From Carpediemonas membranifera (taxonomy: Eukaryota; Fornicata): 64,000 nt of DNA. Position numbers and translations under genes: made by a program. Location: the NCBI GenBank assembly GCA_019828565.1, contig JAHDYR010000029.1, forward strand, positions 62,001 to 126,000, read 5' to 3'. Each line of letters begins with the position of its first letter. Positions within the stretch are counted from its first letter, which is position 1. Under the pieces are notes generated by a model. That model was given only the letters and a program-made list of their open reading frames with translations. It searched no databases and was not told the DNA's origin. Below are positions 39,894 to 50,041 of this stretch, in pieces.

Positions 39894-41066
39894 CTACTTA
39901 TGTTCCAAAACCTCCTCTATCGCACTCATCCACTCCCGCCGGCTCTCGCTCGAGGGAAACTTGACCAGGTATTCGCGTTCGTTCGTCCGAATCACCAGGA
40001 CGTGCCGATGCCCCATAAGATGCTCCCTGGCCACACTAACGTCTGCAGTGAGCTCAATGGCGTTGTTGGGCTCCGTGGCGTCCCTGTCCTTGAAGTAGAA
40101 CAACGACTGCCGTGTGAGCACGAAGAAGTAGTCCGTCCAGCGGTGGAAGCGGTCCCTCTTCGCCCCCTCCCCCGCCCTGATGCACTCGTAGTCTCCCGCC
40201 CGGTCTGCACCGCCGTAGTACCGCGAGAGTACAGACGCACTGAGGGGTGATGGCTCAACTGTGCCGACGGGGATGCCCTCTTTCTCGTAACAGAGGCGCG
40301 TGCAGGCATGCGTATCTGCAGGCATGGTACCACCGAGTGTCTCGATCAGCTGGTCGGGGTCGAATATGTCCTGGAGCGACGAGAAGTCGTGCCCGAATAC
40401 GGTCAGTTTGGCGACGTACTTAGAGTGGACCCAGGGCGTCACCAGCCGCCAGATCATGCGGAACACGGTGTTCGTCCGGAAAATCCAGCTGGGTCCGATA
40501 CGGCCGGGGTAGAAGGACAGCAGCCTCTGGTGGGCCTTCCCCATTTTGATCCGACGACTGGCCCTAAGGTCGAAGCCCTTCAGGTCGATCACGAAGCACA
40601 TGGGCAGCATGCTCTGAGCATGCTCCCTGTCGTACTGCTCCAGCCAGTACGCTAGGGCAGAGATGACCTCGAGGTCGGGAGGCAGTGTCTTCTGGTATCG
40701 GACATACACGGCTGGCAGCCCCTGCTTCGTACGTCCGAGCGGGATGATGTTGAGGGCCTCTAGTGCGGGTGCGACGTGCTTGACGCTGAGCCTGTCGATG
40801 GCCCATGCCTGCCGCCATCGAATGAACTCCACCAAGGACCGGGCTGTCGCATCCAGGTCGTAGTTGTGCTCTCTCAGGAACCGGGCGAGCTTATACTCCC
40901 CTCCGGTCCCGATGGCGTCCTCGGTGAGGGCGTACTGGGCATGGCGTTCTTTCATGTGGGACTCCAGGCGTTTGATCGCAGCGGTGTCCTGCGCTGTTAG
41001 AGCTGATTGTTTTTCAGCCTCTTCAATCCTCCTTTGCATGATAGTTCTTCGTGTGCCGTCGTCCAT
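39894..41066 (-). CDS. CRAL-TRIO (Sec14-like) protein with C-terminal PH domain
   Basis: 390 residues from ATG 41066 (MDDGTRRTIMQRR); an ATG at 41186 in the same frame would add 40 residues. I prefer 41066 because the added part is poorly structured and this ATG sits in an A-rich context (ACAAACGACAATG). The CRAL-TRIO N segment (KLARFLREHNYDLDATARSL) is followed by the lipid-binding fold (VYVRYQKTLPPDL, MCFVIDLKGFDLRAS, FRMIWRLVTPWV, LPxxLGG-like LIETLGGTMP). A PH domain ends the protein (RWTDYFFVLTRQSLFYFKDRD ... REWMSAIEEVL). It probably binds and moves phospholipids at membranes. Confidence 0.85.
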   Translation of the reverse strand: MDDGTRRTIMQRRIEEAEKQSALTAQDTAAIKRLESHMKERHAQYALTEDAIGTGGEYKLARFLREHNYDLDATARSLVEFIRWRQAWAIDRLSVKHVAPALEALNIIPLGRTKQGLPAVYVRYQKTLPPDLEVISALAYWLEQYDREHAQSMLPMCFVIDLKGFDLRASRRIKMGKAHQRLLSFYPGRIGPSWIFRTNTVFRMIWRLVTPWVHSKYVAKLTVFGHDFSSLQDIFDPDQLIETLGGTMPADTHACTRLCYEKEGIPVGTVEPSPLSASVLSRYYGGADRAGDYECIRAGEGAKRDRFHRWTDYFFVLTRQSLFYFKDRDATEPNNAIELTADVSVAREHLMGHRHVLVIRTNEREYLVKFPSSESRREWMSAIEEVLEHK

Positions 41067-41328
41067 TGTCGTTTGTTGTGAAAGCCAGTCTTGATCCGAA
41101 TTGAGGACCTCTTCGTGGGGAATATCGCTGCAACCTGCGTTCTTTCGTGTGTTCCTTGCCCGTGATTGTCTGGACAAAGACCACATGGCTTGTCGCCAAT
41201 ATTGCTGACACGACGGACACGGTCCCCCGCTGCCCAGGCATTAAGAAGAGGCTCAAGGCTCTAGTGAGATGCTATTAGGTACAAGTCGTGGGCTAGACCC
41301 TTCATCGCCGTCATCCGCAACTTTTAAA

Positions 41329-44300
41329 CTACTTTTCGCGCTTGATCATCTGCACCGCCGTGTCGATGACAGAGTCAATGTCGATGTCCGTCGCCTCCAG
41401 CCGGGCCTTGAGCGCCTTATCGAGCGCCAGTCTCAGGTTCTCGAGAGTGTAGTACTGGACGCCCGTGATGGTAAACTTGAGCCAGCCGTCCACCACCAGC
41501 TTGTGCTTGCTGGGCTCAGCCACACGGTCCTTGCTGAACAGGATCAGCGGCAGCGTGCTGACGGCCGTGGCGTCCCGGACGTACTTCCTCGAGCTGATCA
41601 TGACCTCCGTGTACACAATGTGTGGCCACGCCTGGGAGAACACACCCGGGTGAGACAGCAGGCTCCCGGGGTGAAGCACGTAGTCGGCGACGTTCAGCCT
41701 GCTCTTGAGGCGCCCCCCGGGGATCTGTGCGAGCACGTTCGGGTACAGCCCGGCGACCAGCATGGCCCGCAGCACCCGGCGGTTGTGGGAGTTCTCATTG
41801 AAGTCGGTGAGGCCAGGGGACGCGGCCTTGTCCCTCAGCAGCTTGCCCTTGATGGTGTGCAGGGGCGGCACGAACCCGGCGTCCACGAGCAGCCCGAAGT
41901 ACTGGTTCTTCGTCTCCAGCAGCTCGGTAAAAGTACGCGGGGAGAGATAGTGCGTGCGACACCACGCGTTGCCCTCGCCCTTGTCGGACGCCTTCCTCCA
42001 GGCCTCGTATGCGTTGACCAGTGCGATGTGGTCGCCGGGCACGGTCTTGTCGATGAACTTGGCCCACATCTGCTGGGCCTGCTCCCGACGGTCAAAGGGC
42101 GCCTGGAACAGGGGGCGCGAGAGGGACATCGCCGCAGCAATGACCAGCACGCCGTCCAAAGCCCTGAACAGTGTGCCGATGACGAGCATCTTGGACAGGT
42201 TGGCCGAGAGGGGGAAGCGGGCCAGGTGGGACCCGAGCGGCGTCAGGCTGTTGGTGTCGTCCAGCGCCTCGATTGTCCGCAGGTACTCCAACTCGTGCTC
42301 GACGACGGTCTCTGTGGGCGGCTCGATTGCCTTGGCCAGCACGGCCATGGGCTCCCCCAGCCCGATGGCCAGGATCTGGAGCAGCAGCGACTGCAGGGGG
42401 ACCCGCTTCATCTCGGGGATCTCGTGGGCCTTCATGCGGTCGAACTCCCACTGGGGGAACAGTCTGAACGTGTGGCCCGGCCGGACCCGACCCGCACGGC
42501 CGGCCCTCTGGTTGGCAGAGGCTTGGGCGATCCACCTCTCCTCGAGCCGGGCGGTGTGGTGGCGGTGATTGTACGTGTTGATCTTGGCCTTGCCCGTGTC
42601 GATGACGTACGTCACGTCGTCCACCGTCACTGACGTCTCGGCGATGTTCGTCGTCAGCACGATCTTACGAGTCCCCCGCGGCACTGGCTGGAACACCAGC
42701 GCCTGGTCCCGGTCCGACACGGCCGAGTGCAGCGGCAGGATGCGGGCCCGGCTGCCCTGGAGGGCGGGGCGGGACAGCAGCTCCTCCTGGGCCGACACGA
42801 TCTCAGCCATGCCGGGCAGGAAGACGAGGATGGCCCCACCGTCGTCGTCGGGGTCAGCCATGATGAGGTCCTCGATGACCGCACCAATGAGGGGGAAACA
42901 GATCGAGTCGATATCGACTTCAGCCAGGGTGTTTCTGACGAAATCAGACGATTCGGGGTACAGCTCGGCGAGCTCGGTCGCCCGCTGCTTGGCCGCCTGG
43001 GCCTCCTCCAGCAGGGCCTGCGTGTCCGTCCTGTTGCCCGTGGTGAACGCAGCCTTCTTACTGACCCCACAGACGCGGCCGTCTCTCACGATGTGGTCCT
43101 CGAAGACGTCAGCCGCGACACTGGCCCCGAGTCGGTCAACGATGGTCTCCAGTGTCTCTATGGTCACCGGGAACGTCCGGCCTGGGATCTGGAGGATGGG
43201 GGCGCCGTTGAAGTAGCCGCTGAAGAGCTTGGCGTTGATGGTGGCGGACATGAGCAGCACTTTAAGGTCAGGTCTCCTGACCAGGACGTCTCTAAGCACC
43301 AGAAGGAGGAAGTCGGTGTCGAGATCCCGCTCGTGAACCTCGTCCACGACCACGTGGGTCACTCCATCCAGTGTAGTGTCGTCGATGAGCCGACGGAGCA
43401 GCACACCGGTTGTCATAAACGTCAACCTCGTCTGTGGTCCGACTCGAGACTCAAGTCGGATTTGGTACCCGACCTCGAGACCGACCCGGGTGCAGCGCTC
43501 CTCTGCCACACGGCGGGCCAGACTCGTGGCCGCCACACGGCGGGGCTGGGTGACGAGGATGTTGCCGGCCACCCCGCTGTTGATGGCGTCGTCGAGGAGC
43601 AGTGAAGGCAGCTGGGTCGACTTGCCCGCACCCGTGTCCGCGCAGACTACGATGACCTGGTTCTTGGACACCATCTGGAGGAAGTCGTGTCGGGCCTTGT
43701 ACGCGGGCAGGGCTTGGCGGCCGATGAGCATGGTCTTGAAGGCCTTGGTGGCCCGTCTGCTGTCGAGCTCGGCCTTGAGCACCTCGACCGGAGTGTGCTC
43801 GGGGAACTTCTTCCTGCCACCGGCCAGCTTGACCTTTTTCCTGAAGACATGCTGGGCACGGACCTTCTTCTCCTCGACAATGACGGGGGCGGGCAGGAAG
43901 GGGGCCCTGATGTCGCCTTCGCCCACTGTTGCCGCCTGGAGGATGTCGGCCAGGTCGTTCTGGACGTCCATCACGGCCTCCATGACGGGCTGCCCATAAG
44001 GGCCGCAGCAGGAGTCCAGGAAGGGCGTCATACGGGTCAACACGGCTCTGCAGGCGAGCGGGTTGTCCAGCTGTCCGAACTCTCCCTCGCACACCATGCC
44101 CACCTCGACCAGGGGGGGCGTGACTGGGTAGGGCGCGAAGTCCCCGCTGGTCGTCAGCCATCTCGGGTGGGGGGTCGGCTCAGCGAGGGCCAGCTGCAGC
44201 GGGGCCGTGGTGGGTAGGGTGAATGTCAGCTTCACGGCGCATATGGACGCGACGACGGTGCCGATCGGAACAGTGAGGGAGATGCGGGTCGACCCTTCCT

Positions 44301-45180
44301 CTCCCGTGACGACCTCGGTGTCCTCGTAGATGGCCTGCAGCGTCTCGACCTCCATGTCAACGGCGTCGGGCATGGGCTCCTCGCCCTCCTCGACGTCGGG
44401 GTTCACGGGGTCATAGAAGGCCGCCAGGAACGTCAGCTTAGGGTCGGCCTGAGCCTTAGACTCGAGCCACACAGCCCTGTTGGCCTCCCACGCGTAGGCC
44501 CCCTTGTTGGAGACCATCCCGACGGTATACTTCAGCAGCGGCGTGTCGTCCTCGATGGCCGGTACTGTCCCGCTGTCGTCGATGAGCTGCACCGCCTTGA
44601 GTGCGTCCATCCCGGTCTGCTCCATGGGCAGCGTCGCCCTTGTCTTGACCTCCCCGGCCACCTTCTTGCCCCCCACAGCGTCGGGGATGTCGTCGGTGTC
44701 GAGCTGGCCGATGAGGTAGGAGATGCAGGTGTCCATGGCCTGACTCTGCTTCTCCTGAAACCTCGCCTTGGCCTTCTTACCATTGGGTCGCTGGATCGGG
44801 TGCAGGGCGGCGTCGTCCATGACATGGTCCCCGAACACAGCCTTCAGCGCTTGCTCCGCATGGTCCTCTGAGAAGCCGAGGTACACCAAGTCGCTCTGGA
44901 TCTGGAGAGGGGCGAAGGGAGGGTCCTCCTGCGGCCGGAACTTCAGCTTGCGGTTCTGGAGCTCGTTCACGAAACTGTCATCCTGGAATGCAAACGTTCT
45001 GAGTACATTATGGAGAACGGACACGTCAGTCTCGGTCAGATTGAGGGAAGACTGCTTTGGCGGCTTCACACGCTGTTGATCCGCCTCCTCCTTGCGCCTC
45101 GCAAGGGTACGGCGAATTTGCTCATTCTTCTCGTCTTCACGAGCTTGCTGACGCGCGCGGACACGCTTTTGTGGCGGCAT
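41329..45180 (-). CDS. DExH-box RNA helicase, DHX57/DHX29 type
   Basis: 1,283 residues from ATG 45180 (MPPQKRVRARQQ). A basic N-terminus is followed by a UBA-like helix bundle (LVYLGFSEDHAEQALKAVFG) and an RWD-type domain (MEVETLQAIYEDTEVV). Motor motifs: ADTGAGKS with K520, DEVH at about 613-616, SATIN at about 645, and QRAGRAGR at about 891-898. HA2 and OB-fold regions follow, with the family block CRTHYLSPRTF. UBA plus RWD before the motor matches DHX57 and DHX29, and the latter acts in translation initiation. The gene is divergent from the ubiquitin protease at 45362, with 181 bp between the starts. Confidence 0.9.
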   Translation of the reverse strand: MPPQKRVRARQQAREDEKNEQIRRTLARRKEEADQQRVKPPKQSSLNLTETDVSVLHNVLRTFAFQDDSFVNELQNRKLKFRPQEDPPFAPLQIQSDLVYLGFSEDHAEQALKAVFGDHVMDDAALHPIQRPNGKKAKARFQEKQSQAMDTCISYLIGQLDTDDIPDAVGGKKVAGEVKTRATLPMEQTGMDALKAVQLIDDSGTVPAIEDDTPLLKYTVGMVSNKGAYAWEANRAVWLESKAQADPKLTFLAAFYDPVNPDVEEGEEPMPDAVDMEVETLQAIYEDTEVVTGEEGSTRISLTVPIGTVVASICAVKLTFTLPTTAPLQLALAEPTPHPRWLTTSGDFAPYPVTPPLVEVGMVCEGEFGQLDNPLACRAVLTRMTPFLDSCCGPYGQPVMEAVMDVQNDLADILQAATVGEGDIRAPFLPAPVIVEEKKVRAQHVFRKKVKLAGGRKKFPEHTPVEVLKAELDSRRATKAFKTMLIGRQALPAYKARHDFLQMVSKNQVIVVCADTGAGKSTQLPSLLLDDAINSGVAGNILVTQPRRVAATSLARRVAEERCTRVGLEVGYQIRLESRVGPQTRLTFMTTGVLLRRLIDDTTLDGVTHVVVDEVHERDLDTDFLLLVLRDVLVRRPDLKVLLMSATINAKLFSGYFNGAPILQIPGRTFPVTIETLETIVDRLGASVAADVFEDHIVRDGRVCGVSKKAAFTTGNRTDTQALLEEAQAAKQRATELAELYPESSDFVRNTLAEVDIDSICFPLIGAVIEDLIMADPDDDGGAILVFLPGMAEIVSAQEELLSRPALQGSRARILPLHSAVSDRDQALVFQPVPRGTRKIVLTTNIAETSVTVDDVTYVIDTGKAKINTYNHRHHTARLEERWIAQASANQRAGRAGRVRPGHTFRLFPQWEFDRMKAHEIPEMKRVPLQSLLLQILAIGLGEPMAVLAKAIEPPTETVVEHELEYLRTIEALDDTNSLTPLGSHLARFPLSANLSKMLVIGTLFRALDGVLVIAAAMSLSRPLFQAPFDRREQAQQMWAKFIDKTVPGDHIALVNAYEAWRKASDKGEGNAWCRTHYLSPRTFTELLETKNQYFGLLVDAGFVPPLHTIKGKLLRDKAASPGLTDFNENSHNRRVLRAMLVAGLYPNVLAQIPGGRLKSRLNVADYVLHPGSLLSHPGVFSQAWPHIVYTEVMISSRKYVRDATAVSTLPLILFSKDRVAEPSKHKLVVDGWLKFTITGVQYYTLENLRLALDKALKARLEATDIDIDSVIDTAVQMIKREK

Positions 45181-45361
45181 AAACGTCTGCTGAGCAACTG
45201 CAAGGGCGCATAAAATGCGAAATCAGAAGAAGAGTGGCTTTGGTCAACTTCGGCACCTCCCACTCATGGGCAGAGTGACGTTCCCGAGATCTCTGTTATG
45301 TGAGAGTTATGTACCATCGTAATTCTGAGCGCGAACGGAGCGTGCTACGGACTGTGCAGTA

Positions 45362-46729
45362 ATGACGACAGCCTCGACGACGAAACCGCGCAAGAAGGAG
45401 AGGAATGTAAAGCTTACCGATGCTGGTGAGCCCCATAAGTCTCTCCTGCTTGTCCGCAAGACGAAACCGTCTTCAACCGCCAAGACCCACCGTACGAAGC
45501 ATATTCGGCCCCATCCGAACTTCGTCCCTCCAGAATATGCTCTGATTTCGCACCACTCTCTTTCCAAGCTCTCCACCTGGTCTGAATCACTGGCGGCGAA
45601 GGGTCTTGTGAACCCCTACACCACGTGCTTCATGAACTCGGGGATCCAGGCCCTGCTGGCCGTCCCCATGCTAGCACAGTACCTCCGCAAGAAGTACCAC
45701 TCCCGCGCGTGTTCTGCGGCGGGATGGTGTCCCACGTGCACCATGGAGAAGCTCGCCGAGCACGTCCTCGTCCCGCCCGGCCAGATCAAGAAGGCCAAGC
45801 CCGTCAACCCCAACGCTATGGTGAAGAACCTACGTTCGATCAACAAGTTTTTCTCCCCATACGACCAGCAGGATGCCCACGAGTTCATAATCAGTCTCAT
45901 CGACAAGATGGACGAGACCTTCCTAAAGGGACGGGGTCTCGACCCCAAGGGTCTGCCCGACAAGGTCGCCCACACCACCCCCCTGAGCCAGATGTTCGGA
46001 GGCTGGTCCGTCCAGACGCTGTCGTGCCCGCTCTGTCGATACGAGAGTCACACAGAGTCATTCCACTTAGACACGCCGATACAGGTCGCACTGGGCAAGA
46101 GCAAGTTCGGCACGTTAGAGGAGGCCCTGGCGTCCATGGTGCGGCCGGGGAAGCTGGGGTGCGAGTGGACGTGCGAGGGGTGCGAGGGCACGGTCGACCC
46201 GACCAAGCAGGTGGTCATCGCCCACCCGCCCGAGACGCTGATGATCACATTCCAGGTGTACGACCCCATCAAGGACCGTAAGTGCAGCAAACAGCCCCGC
46301 TACCCCCTGACCCTCGACATGTCGCCGTACGTGGCCGAGCCCTACGGCGACGAGAGGGACCGGTACGACCTCGTCAGCGTAATCAGGCACCACGGCCACT
46401 CCCAGCACAGCGGGCACTACTACTGCCAGGCTAAGCACGACGGCAAGTGGTACGAGCTCAACGACGAGTTCGTCGACTCCATCACGGCCAGTGACGCCAC
46501 CGCCCTCAACGGGAGGGCTGCGGGGTCCGCCTACATCGTGATTTACATGAGGAGACCCAAGGGCGCCGCGTCTGGTATCGAGCCTGAAGTCGCCCCCGCC
46601 CCGCAGGTCCGCACGAAGGGGAAGGCGGACAAGGGAAAGAAGAGCATTGTGGGCGGACTGGCGAAGGCTACCATGCTCAAGAAGAAGAGTGGCTCCAAGC
46701 GGCAGGCCATCCGGAAGCGCAGACGTTAA
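45362..46729 (+). CDS. Ubiquitin-specific protease (USP family)
   Basis: 455 residues from ATG 45362. The Cys box is GLVNPYTTCFMNSGIQ with nucleophile C89; the usual GNT triplet before the Cys is PYTT, and asparagine N85 is near the usual place of the oxyanion residue. QQDAHEFI, a CPLC...CEGC zinc ribbon and the His box (HSQHSGHYYC, H352; WYELNDEFV) follow. The tail is Lys/Arg-rich (LKKKSGSKRQAIRKRRR), a probable nucleolar signal, as in USP36/Ubp10-like enzymes. It removes ubiquitin from proteins. It shares a short bidirectional promoter region with the helicase gene. Confidence 0.9.
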   Translation: MTTASTTKPRKKERNVKLTDAGEPHKSLLLVRKTKPSSTAKTHRTKHIRPHPNFVPPEYALISHHSLSKLSTWSESLAAKGLVNPYTTCFMNSGIQALLAVPMLAQYLRKKYHSRACSAAGWCPTCTMEKLAEHVLVPPGQIKKAKPVNPNAMVKNLRSINKFFSPYDQQDAHEFIISLIDKMDETFLKGRGLDPKGLPDKVAHTTPLSQMFGGWSVQTLSCPLCRYESHTESFHLDTPIQVALGKSKFGTLEEALASMVRPGKLGCEWTCEGCEGTVDPTKQVVIAHPPETLMITFQVYDPIKDRKCSKQPRYPLTLDMSPYVAEPYGDERDRYDLVSVIRHHGHSQHSGHYYCQAKHDGKWYELNDEFVDSITASDATALNGRAAGSAYIVIYMRRPKGAASGIEPEVAPAPQVRTKGKADKGKKSIVGGLAKATMLKKKSGSKRQAIRKRRR

Positions 46730-47327
46730 TTGGTGTATAGTAAAGGGTCTCGGGAACAGCAGCAATGGAAGGACTTCATGTCTGGTGCAGCTGGGACGAT
46801 GCGGCCGTCACATCAGGTCAGGTGTCATCCGCACTGCTTTCCTTCTTGACTCAAGTCGGTCTGGAGTTGTAAACACAGTCGATTCTTGCCGGGAATCATG
46901 GGCGAGCAGTCAACCATGGGGCCGGTAGCGTCCTCGTAATTATTAACTGATCGCCGCTCCCCGGTGGTTTCAAAGCAGAGTTAGCAAAAATTGTCACCAC
47001 GTCGAGGTGGACCCTTATCACCTAGGGTGATGCTTGCGCGCAATGTGTGCAGGCAAAGGTCAATGACAGAGGGTCTATTGCTAGAAGCGACGGATATTGA
47101 CCTACACGCGGGCCAAGGCCGGCGTACCACTCGCCAGGTAAGGCGAGCCACTGACTTTCATAGATTGCCGGAGCGCGGCAAGTCACAGAGCATTTAAACA
47201 GGTCAGAAACAGGGGTTTCTCAAGGTAATACTCTTCCCCCGTTGGTTAGGCGTTGTATGTCATGGCTTGGCAATCAAACCGTGCAGTTTATGGTTAGGTG
47301 CAGTTTAAGAAATGGCAGAGAAATGAT
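46730..47327. other. Intergenic, no gene found
   Basis: No supported ORF. A small hairpin (ATCACC-TA-GGGTGAT) lies near 47014-47031. CCGTGCAGTTTATG at 47279-47292 recurs upstream of the lebercilin-like gene (63523-63536). Confidence 0.5.
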
Positions 47328-47401
47328 TGTTTCCAGTGGGGCTCGAACCCACGATCTTGTGCGTGTGAGGCACACGATATAGCCAACTAATCCATGGAAA
47401 C
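47328..47401 (-). tRNA. tRNA-Val (CAC)
   Basis: The 74-nt minus-strand cloverleaf is complete: acceptor GTTTCCA with TGGAAAC, a D-arm with GGATTAGTTGGC, anticodon stem TGTGC/GCACA closing the loop CTCACAC with anticodon CAC, and T-arm GTGGG-TTCGAGC-CCCAC. All stems are well paired. The B box GGTTCGAGCCC is canonical. There is no intron. Confidence 0.95.
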
Positions 47402-48000
47402 CTCGCAAAATCCAGATTGTACGATTTTGATGCATATAGAAAATATGCCTTCAGCGATGCGAATCCTTTGGTTCGACTGGGACAGATGGGCTGGGAATTA
47501 CCCAGAGGAATAAAAGGTTAAGAAAATAGGAATAATCCAAAGTTGTCTCGGCTGCTATTGTGCTATCACGGAAGACAATTCAAGTTGTGGTGAAGGATGC
47601 TGTTTTGCTTTGCGGCATTTCTGCAGTGGAAATGATGACCAACAGTCACTTTGACTGCCTGGACCATCTGAATCGAGTTGGGTGTCAGCGAGTCTACCCT
47701 CAGCCACCACGGAGATTCATTGTTCATTCAGTAACGATCGACAGCAATTAGCTAGCCAGAGCCCGAGCGTAGAGCCGCATGCCTGTCCGCGCGTGCCTTG
47801 ACCTTTATTAGTGGTGATGCTATCAGCACCCACCGATCAGCAGAGACATGGTCTGTTTCAGGCCCCCGACCTCACAGAGACAGAGATTGTAGCATGCTGA
47901 CGTCCATGTGCGCTTGATTCGGTGCGATCCACCTTTTTTGAGTTTTGACCGTTCATGACAACTCAGAAGCATTCTGCAACCAAAACAACCCGAAATCGCC
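47402..48000. other. Intergenic region before the peroxiredoxin array
   Basis: No supported ORF. It holds the native promoter of the first peroxiredoxin copy and the shared motif at 47941. Confidence 0.6.
47941..47964 (+). promoter_or_regulatory. Candidate promoter element of the first peroxiredoxin gene
   Basis: A 24-bp string with core GTTTTGACC and ATGACA, ending 36 bp before the ATG at 48001. It matches 63559-63582 at 20 of 24 bases. A shorter related string, CAGTTTTGACCACTT, is in the G5 LTR. It is not present before the other peroxiredoxin copies. Confidence 0.4.
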
Positions 48001-48588
48001 ATGAACACTGTCCCCGTTATCTCCAAGCCCGCTCCCGCCTTCGAGGCCACCGCTGTGATGCCCGACGGCTCCTTCCAGAAGTTCAGCCTCGCTGAGCAGA
48101 AGGGCAAGTACTTTGTCCTCGTCTTCTACCCCATGGACTTCACCTTCGTATGCCCCACCGAGATCATCGCCTTCTCCGAGGCCGCTGCCGAGTTCCGCAA
48201 GCTCGGCGCCGAGATCGCCGTCGTTTCCACCGACAGCGAGTTCGTCCACCTCGCCTGGCGCAACACCCCGCGCTCCGAGGGCGGCCTCGGTGAGCTGGCC
48301 ATCCCCATGATCGCCGACACCAACCACGAGATCTCGAAGCAGTACGGCGTGCTCATCCCCGAGATGGGCGTCGCCTTCCGCGGCCTCTTCATCATCGACG
48401 ACAAGGGCATCCTCCGCCAGATCACCGTCAACGATCTGCCCGTCGGCCGCGACGTCGCCGAGACCAAGCGCCTCCTCCAGGCCTTCCAGTTCACCGACAA
48501 GTACGGCGAGGTGTGCCCCGCTGGCTGGCACCCCGGCGACGACACCATCAACCCCGAGGACAAGAACGCCTACTTTAGCAAGCACTAA
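48001..48588 (+). CDS. Typical 2-Cys peroxiredoxin, array copy 1
   Basis: 195 residues, the usual length of the Prx1/AhpC class. Peroxidatic Cys C51 lies in FTFVCPTE and resolving Cys C172 in GEVCPAGW. The GGLG loop and a C-terminal YF (191-192) are both present, the pair of features linked to sensitivity to overoxidation in eukaryotic enzymes. There is no signal peptide, so it is probably cytosolic. The enzyme reduces H2O2 and organic peroxides using electrons from thioredoxin, whose gene is the convergent neighbour. This copy alone has its own upstream region. Intact. Confidence 0.97.
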   Translation: MNTVPVISKPAPAFEATAVMPDGSFQKFSLAEQKGKYFVLVFYPMDFTFVCPTEIIAFSEAAAEFRKLGAEIAVVSTDSEFVHLAWRNTPRSEGGLGELAIPMIADTNHEISKQYGVLIPEMGVAFRGLFIIDDKGILRQITVNDLPVGRDVAETKRLLQAFQFTDKYGEVCPAGWHPGDDTINPEDKNAYFSKH

Positions 48589-48792
48589 ATAGTTTACTCA
48601 CCCATGCTTTGAATGCCCACGATTTACCGCTCGTCCGCCTGACTGGCGCGGACACCGGCCTGCGTGACCGGTAGTGCAGTCAGCGCGCGTAGGATGTGAG
48701 TGGACGCTGTCGTTGCCCGCAGCGCCCCAGTCCAGTGCCGGCCCAGACAAATTCACACGGTTGAAGCTGCGTTTAATCTTTCCGGGCGGCGC

Positions 48793-49107
48793 TCAGGCGC
48801 TCTTGGCCTTCTCGACGAGCTGGCGGATGGCGGCCTCGTTGGCGCCGACGAACTCACCGATCATCTGGCCGGCCTTGAAGGCCTTGAACGTGGGCATCGC
48901 GCGGACGCCTGCGAGGCTGGCAGCCCCTTGGTTCTGGTCGACGTCAACCTTCACGCAGGTGACGTTTGGGTTCTCATCGGCGATCTTGATGAAGCGAGGG
49001 CCGATCATCTTGCACGGTGGGCACCAAGTGGCGAAGAAGTCGACGACTACGGGCGCGTCGCCGTTGATAAGCTGCTGGAATTCCTCAAGGGTTTCGATAA
49101 CCTTCAT
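48793..49107 (-). CDS. Thioredoxin, array copy 1
   Basis: 104 residues with the thioredoxin fold: TLEEFQQL, VVVDFFATWCPPC with redox pair C29/C32, the cis-proline in AMPTF, and a C-terminal helix. The active site is WCPPC instead of the common WCGPC. Residue 44 is Asp and residue 86 is Phe; the Phe is unique to this copy. It reduces disulfides, including that of the adjacent peroxiredoxin. Intact. Confidence 0.97.
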   Translation of the reverse strand: MKVIETLEEFQQLINGDAPVVVDFFATWCPPCKMIGPRFIKIADENPNVTCVKVDVDQNQGAASLAGVRAMPTFKAFKAGQMIGEFVGANEAAIRQLVEKAKSA

Positions 49108-49247
49108 GTTGTGTTCGTTTGTGGACTGGCCGGATCACGGCTGCTGCTGTGGCATTGCCGTGGGTATTGCCAGAAAAGACCAGAATCGATGCCGGCGAAG
49201 CTGCCGCAGTCGCTGCCGCGGCATGACATAGAACGCAACTACTGCAC
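49108..49247. promoter_or_regulatory. Bidirectional intergenic segment between thioredoxin and the next peroxiredoxin
   Basis: 140 bp between divergent ATGs, repeated in every unit. An A4/A5 run near 49173 varies between units. It must drive all thioredoxin genes and peroxiredoxin copies 2-11 if these are expressed. There is no similarity to the region before copy 1. Confidence 0.5.
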
Positions 49248-49837
49248 ATGAACACTGTCCCCGTTATCTCCAAGCCCGCTCCCGCCTTCAGAGGCCACCG
49301 CTGTGATGCCCGACGGCTCCTTCCAGAAGTTCAGCCTCGCTGAGCAGAAGGGCAAGTACTTTGTCCTCGTCTTCTACCCCATGGACTTCACCTTCGTATG
49401 CCCCACCGAGATCATCGCCTTCTCCGAGGCCGCTGCCGAGTTCCGCAAGCTCGGCGCCGAGATCGCCGTCGTTTCCACCGACAGCGAGTTCGTCCACCTC
49501 GCCTGGCGCAACACCCCGCGCTCCGAGGGGCGGCCTCGGTGAGCTGGCCATCCCCATGATCGCCGACACCAACCACGAGATCTCGAAGCAGTACGGCGTG
49601 CTCATCCCCGAGATGGGCGTCGCCTTCCGCGGCCTCTTCATCATCGACGACAAGGGCATCCTCCGCCAGATCACCGTCAACGATCTGCCCGTCGGCCGCG
49701 ACGTCGCCGAGACCAAGCGCCTCCTCCAGGCCTTCCAGTTCACCGACAAGTACGGCGAGGTGTGCCCCGCTGGCTGGCACCCCGGCGACGACACCATCAA
49801 CCCCGAGGACAAGAACGCCTACTTTAGCAAGCACTAA
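49248..49837 (+). pseudogene. Peroxiredoxin, array copy 2, two extra bases
   Basis: 590 bp instead of 588. An extra A near 49290 shifts the frame 14 codons in, and an extra G in the GGGG run near 49528 shifts it again. As read the protein is destroyed. Otherwise nearly identical to copy 1. Confidence 0.9.
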
Positions 49838-50041
49838 ATAGTTTACTCACCCATGCTTTGAATGCCCACGATTTACCGCTCGTCCGCCTGACTGGCGCGG
49901 ACACCGGCCTGCGTGACCGGTAGTGCAGTCAGCGCGCGTAGGATGTGAGTGGACGCTGTCGTTGCCCGCAGCGCCCCAGTCCAGTGCCGGCCCAGACAAA
50001 TTCACACGGTTGAAGCTGCGTTTAATCTTTCCGGGCGGCGC

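Noticed and set aside
41269-42633. 454-codon plus-strand ORF
   Set aside because: It is the antisense shadow of the helicase gene in GC-rich sequence; its composition (Gly/Gln/Val/Arg) fits no protein, and the helicase motifs are unambiguous.
46990-47200. Structured non-coding RNA
   Set aside because: A small hairpin is present, but I could match no conserved core of 5S, SRP, RNase P or snRNA.
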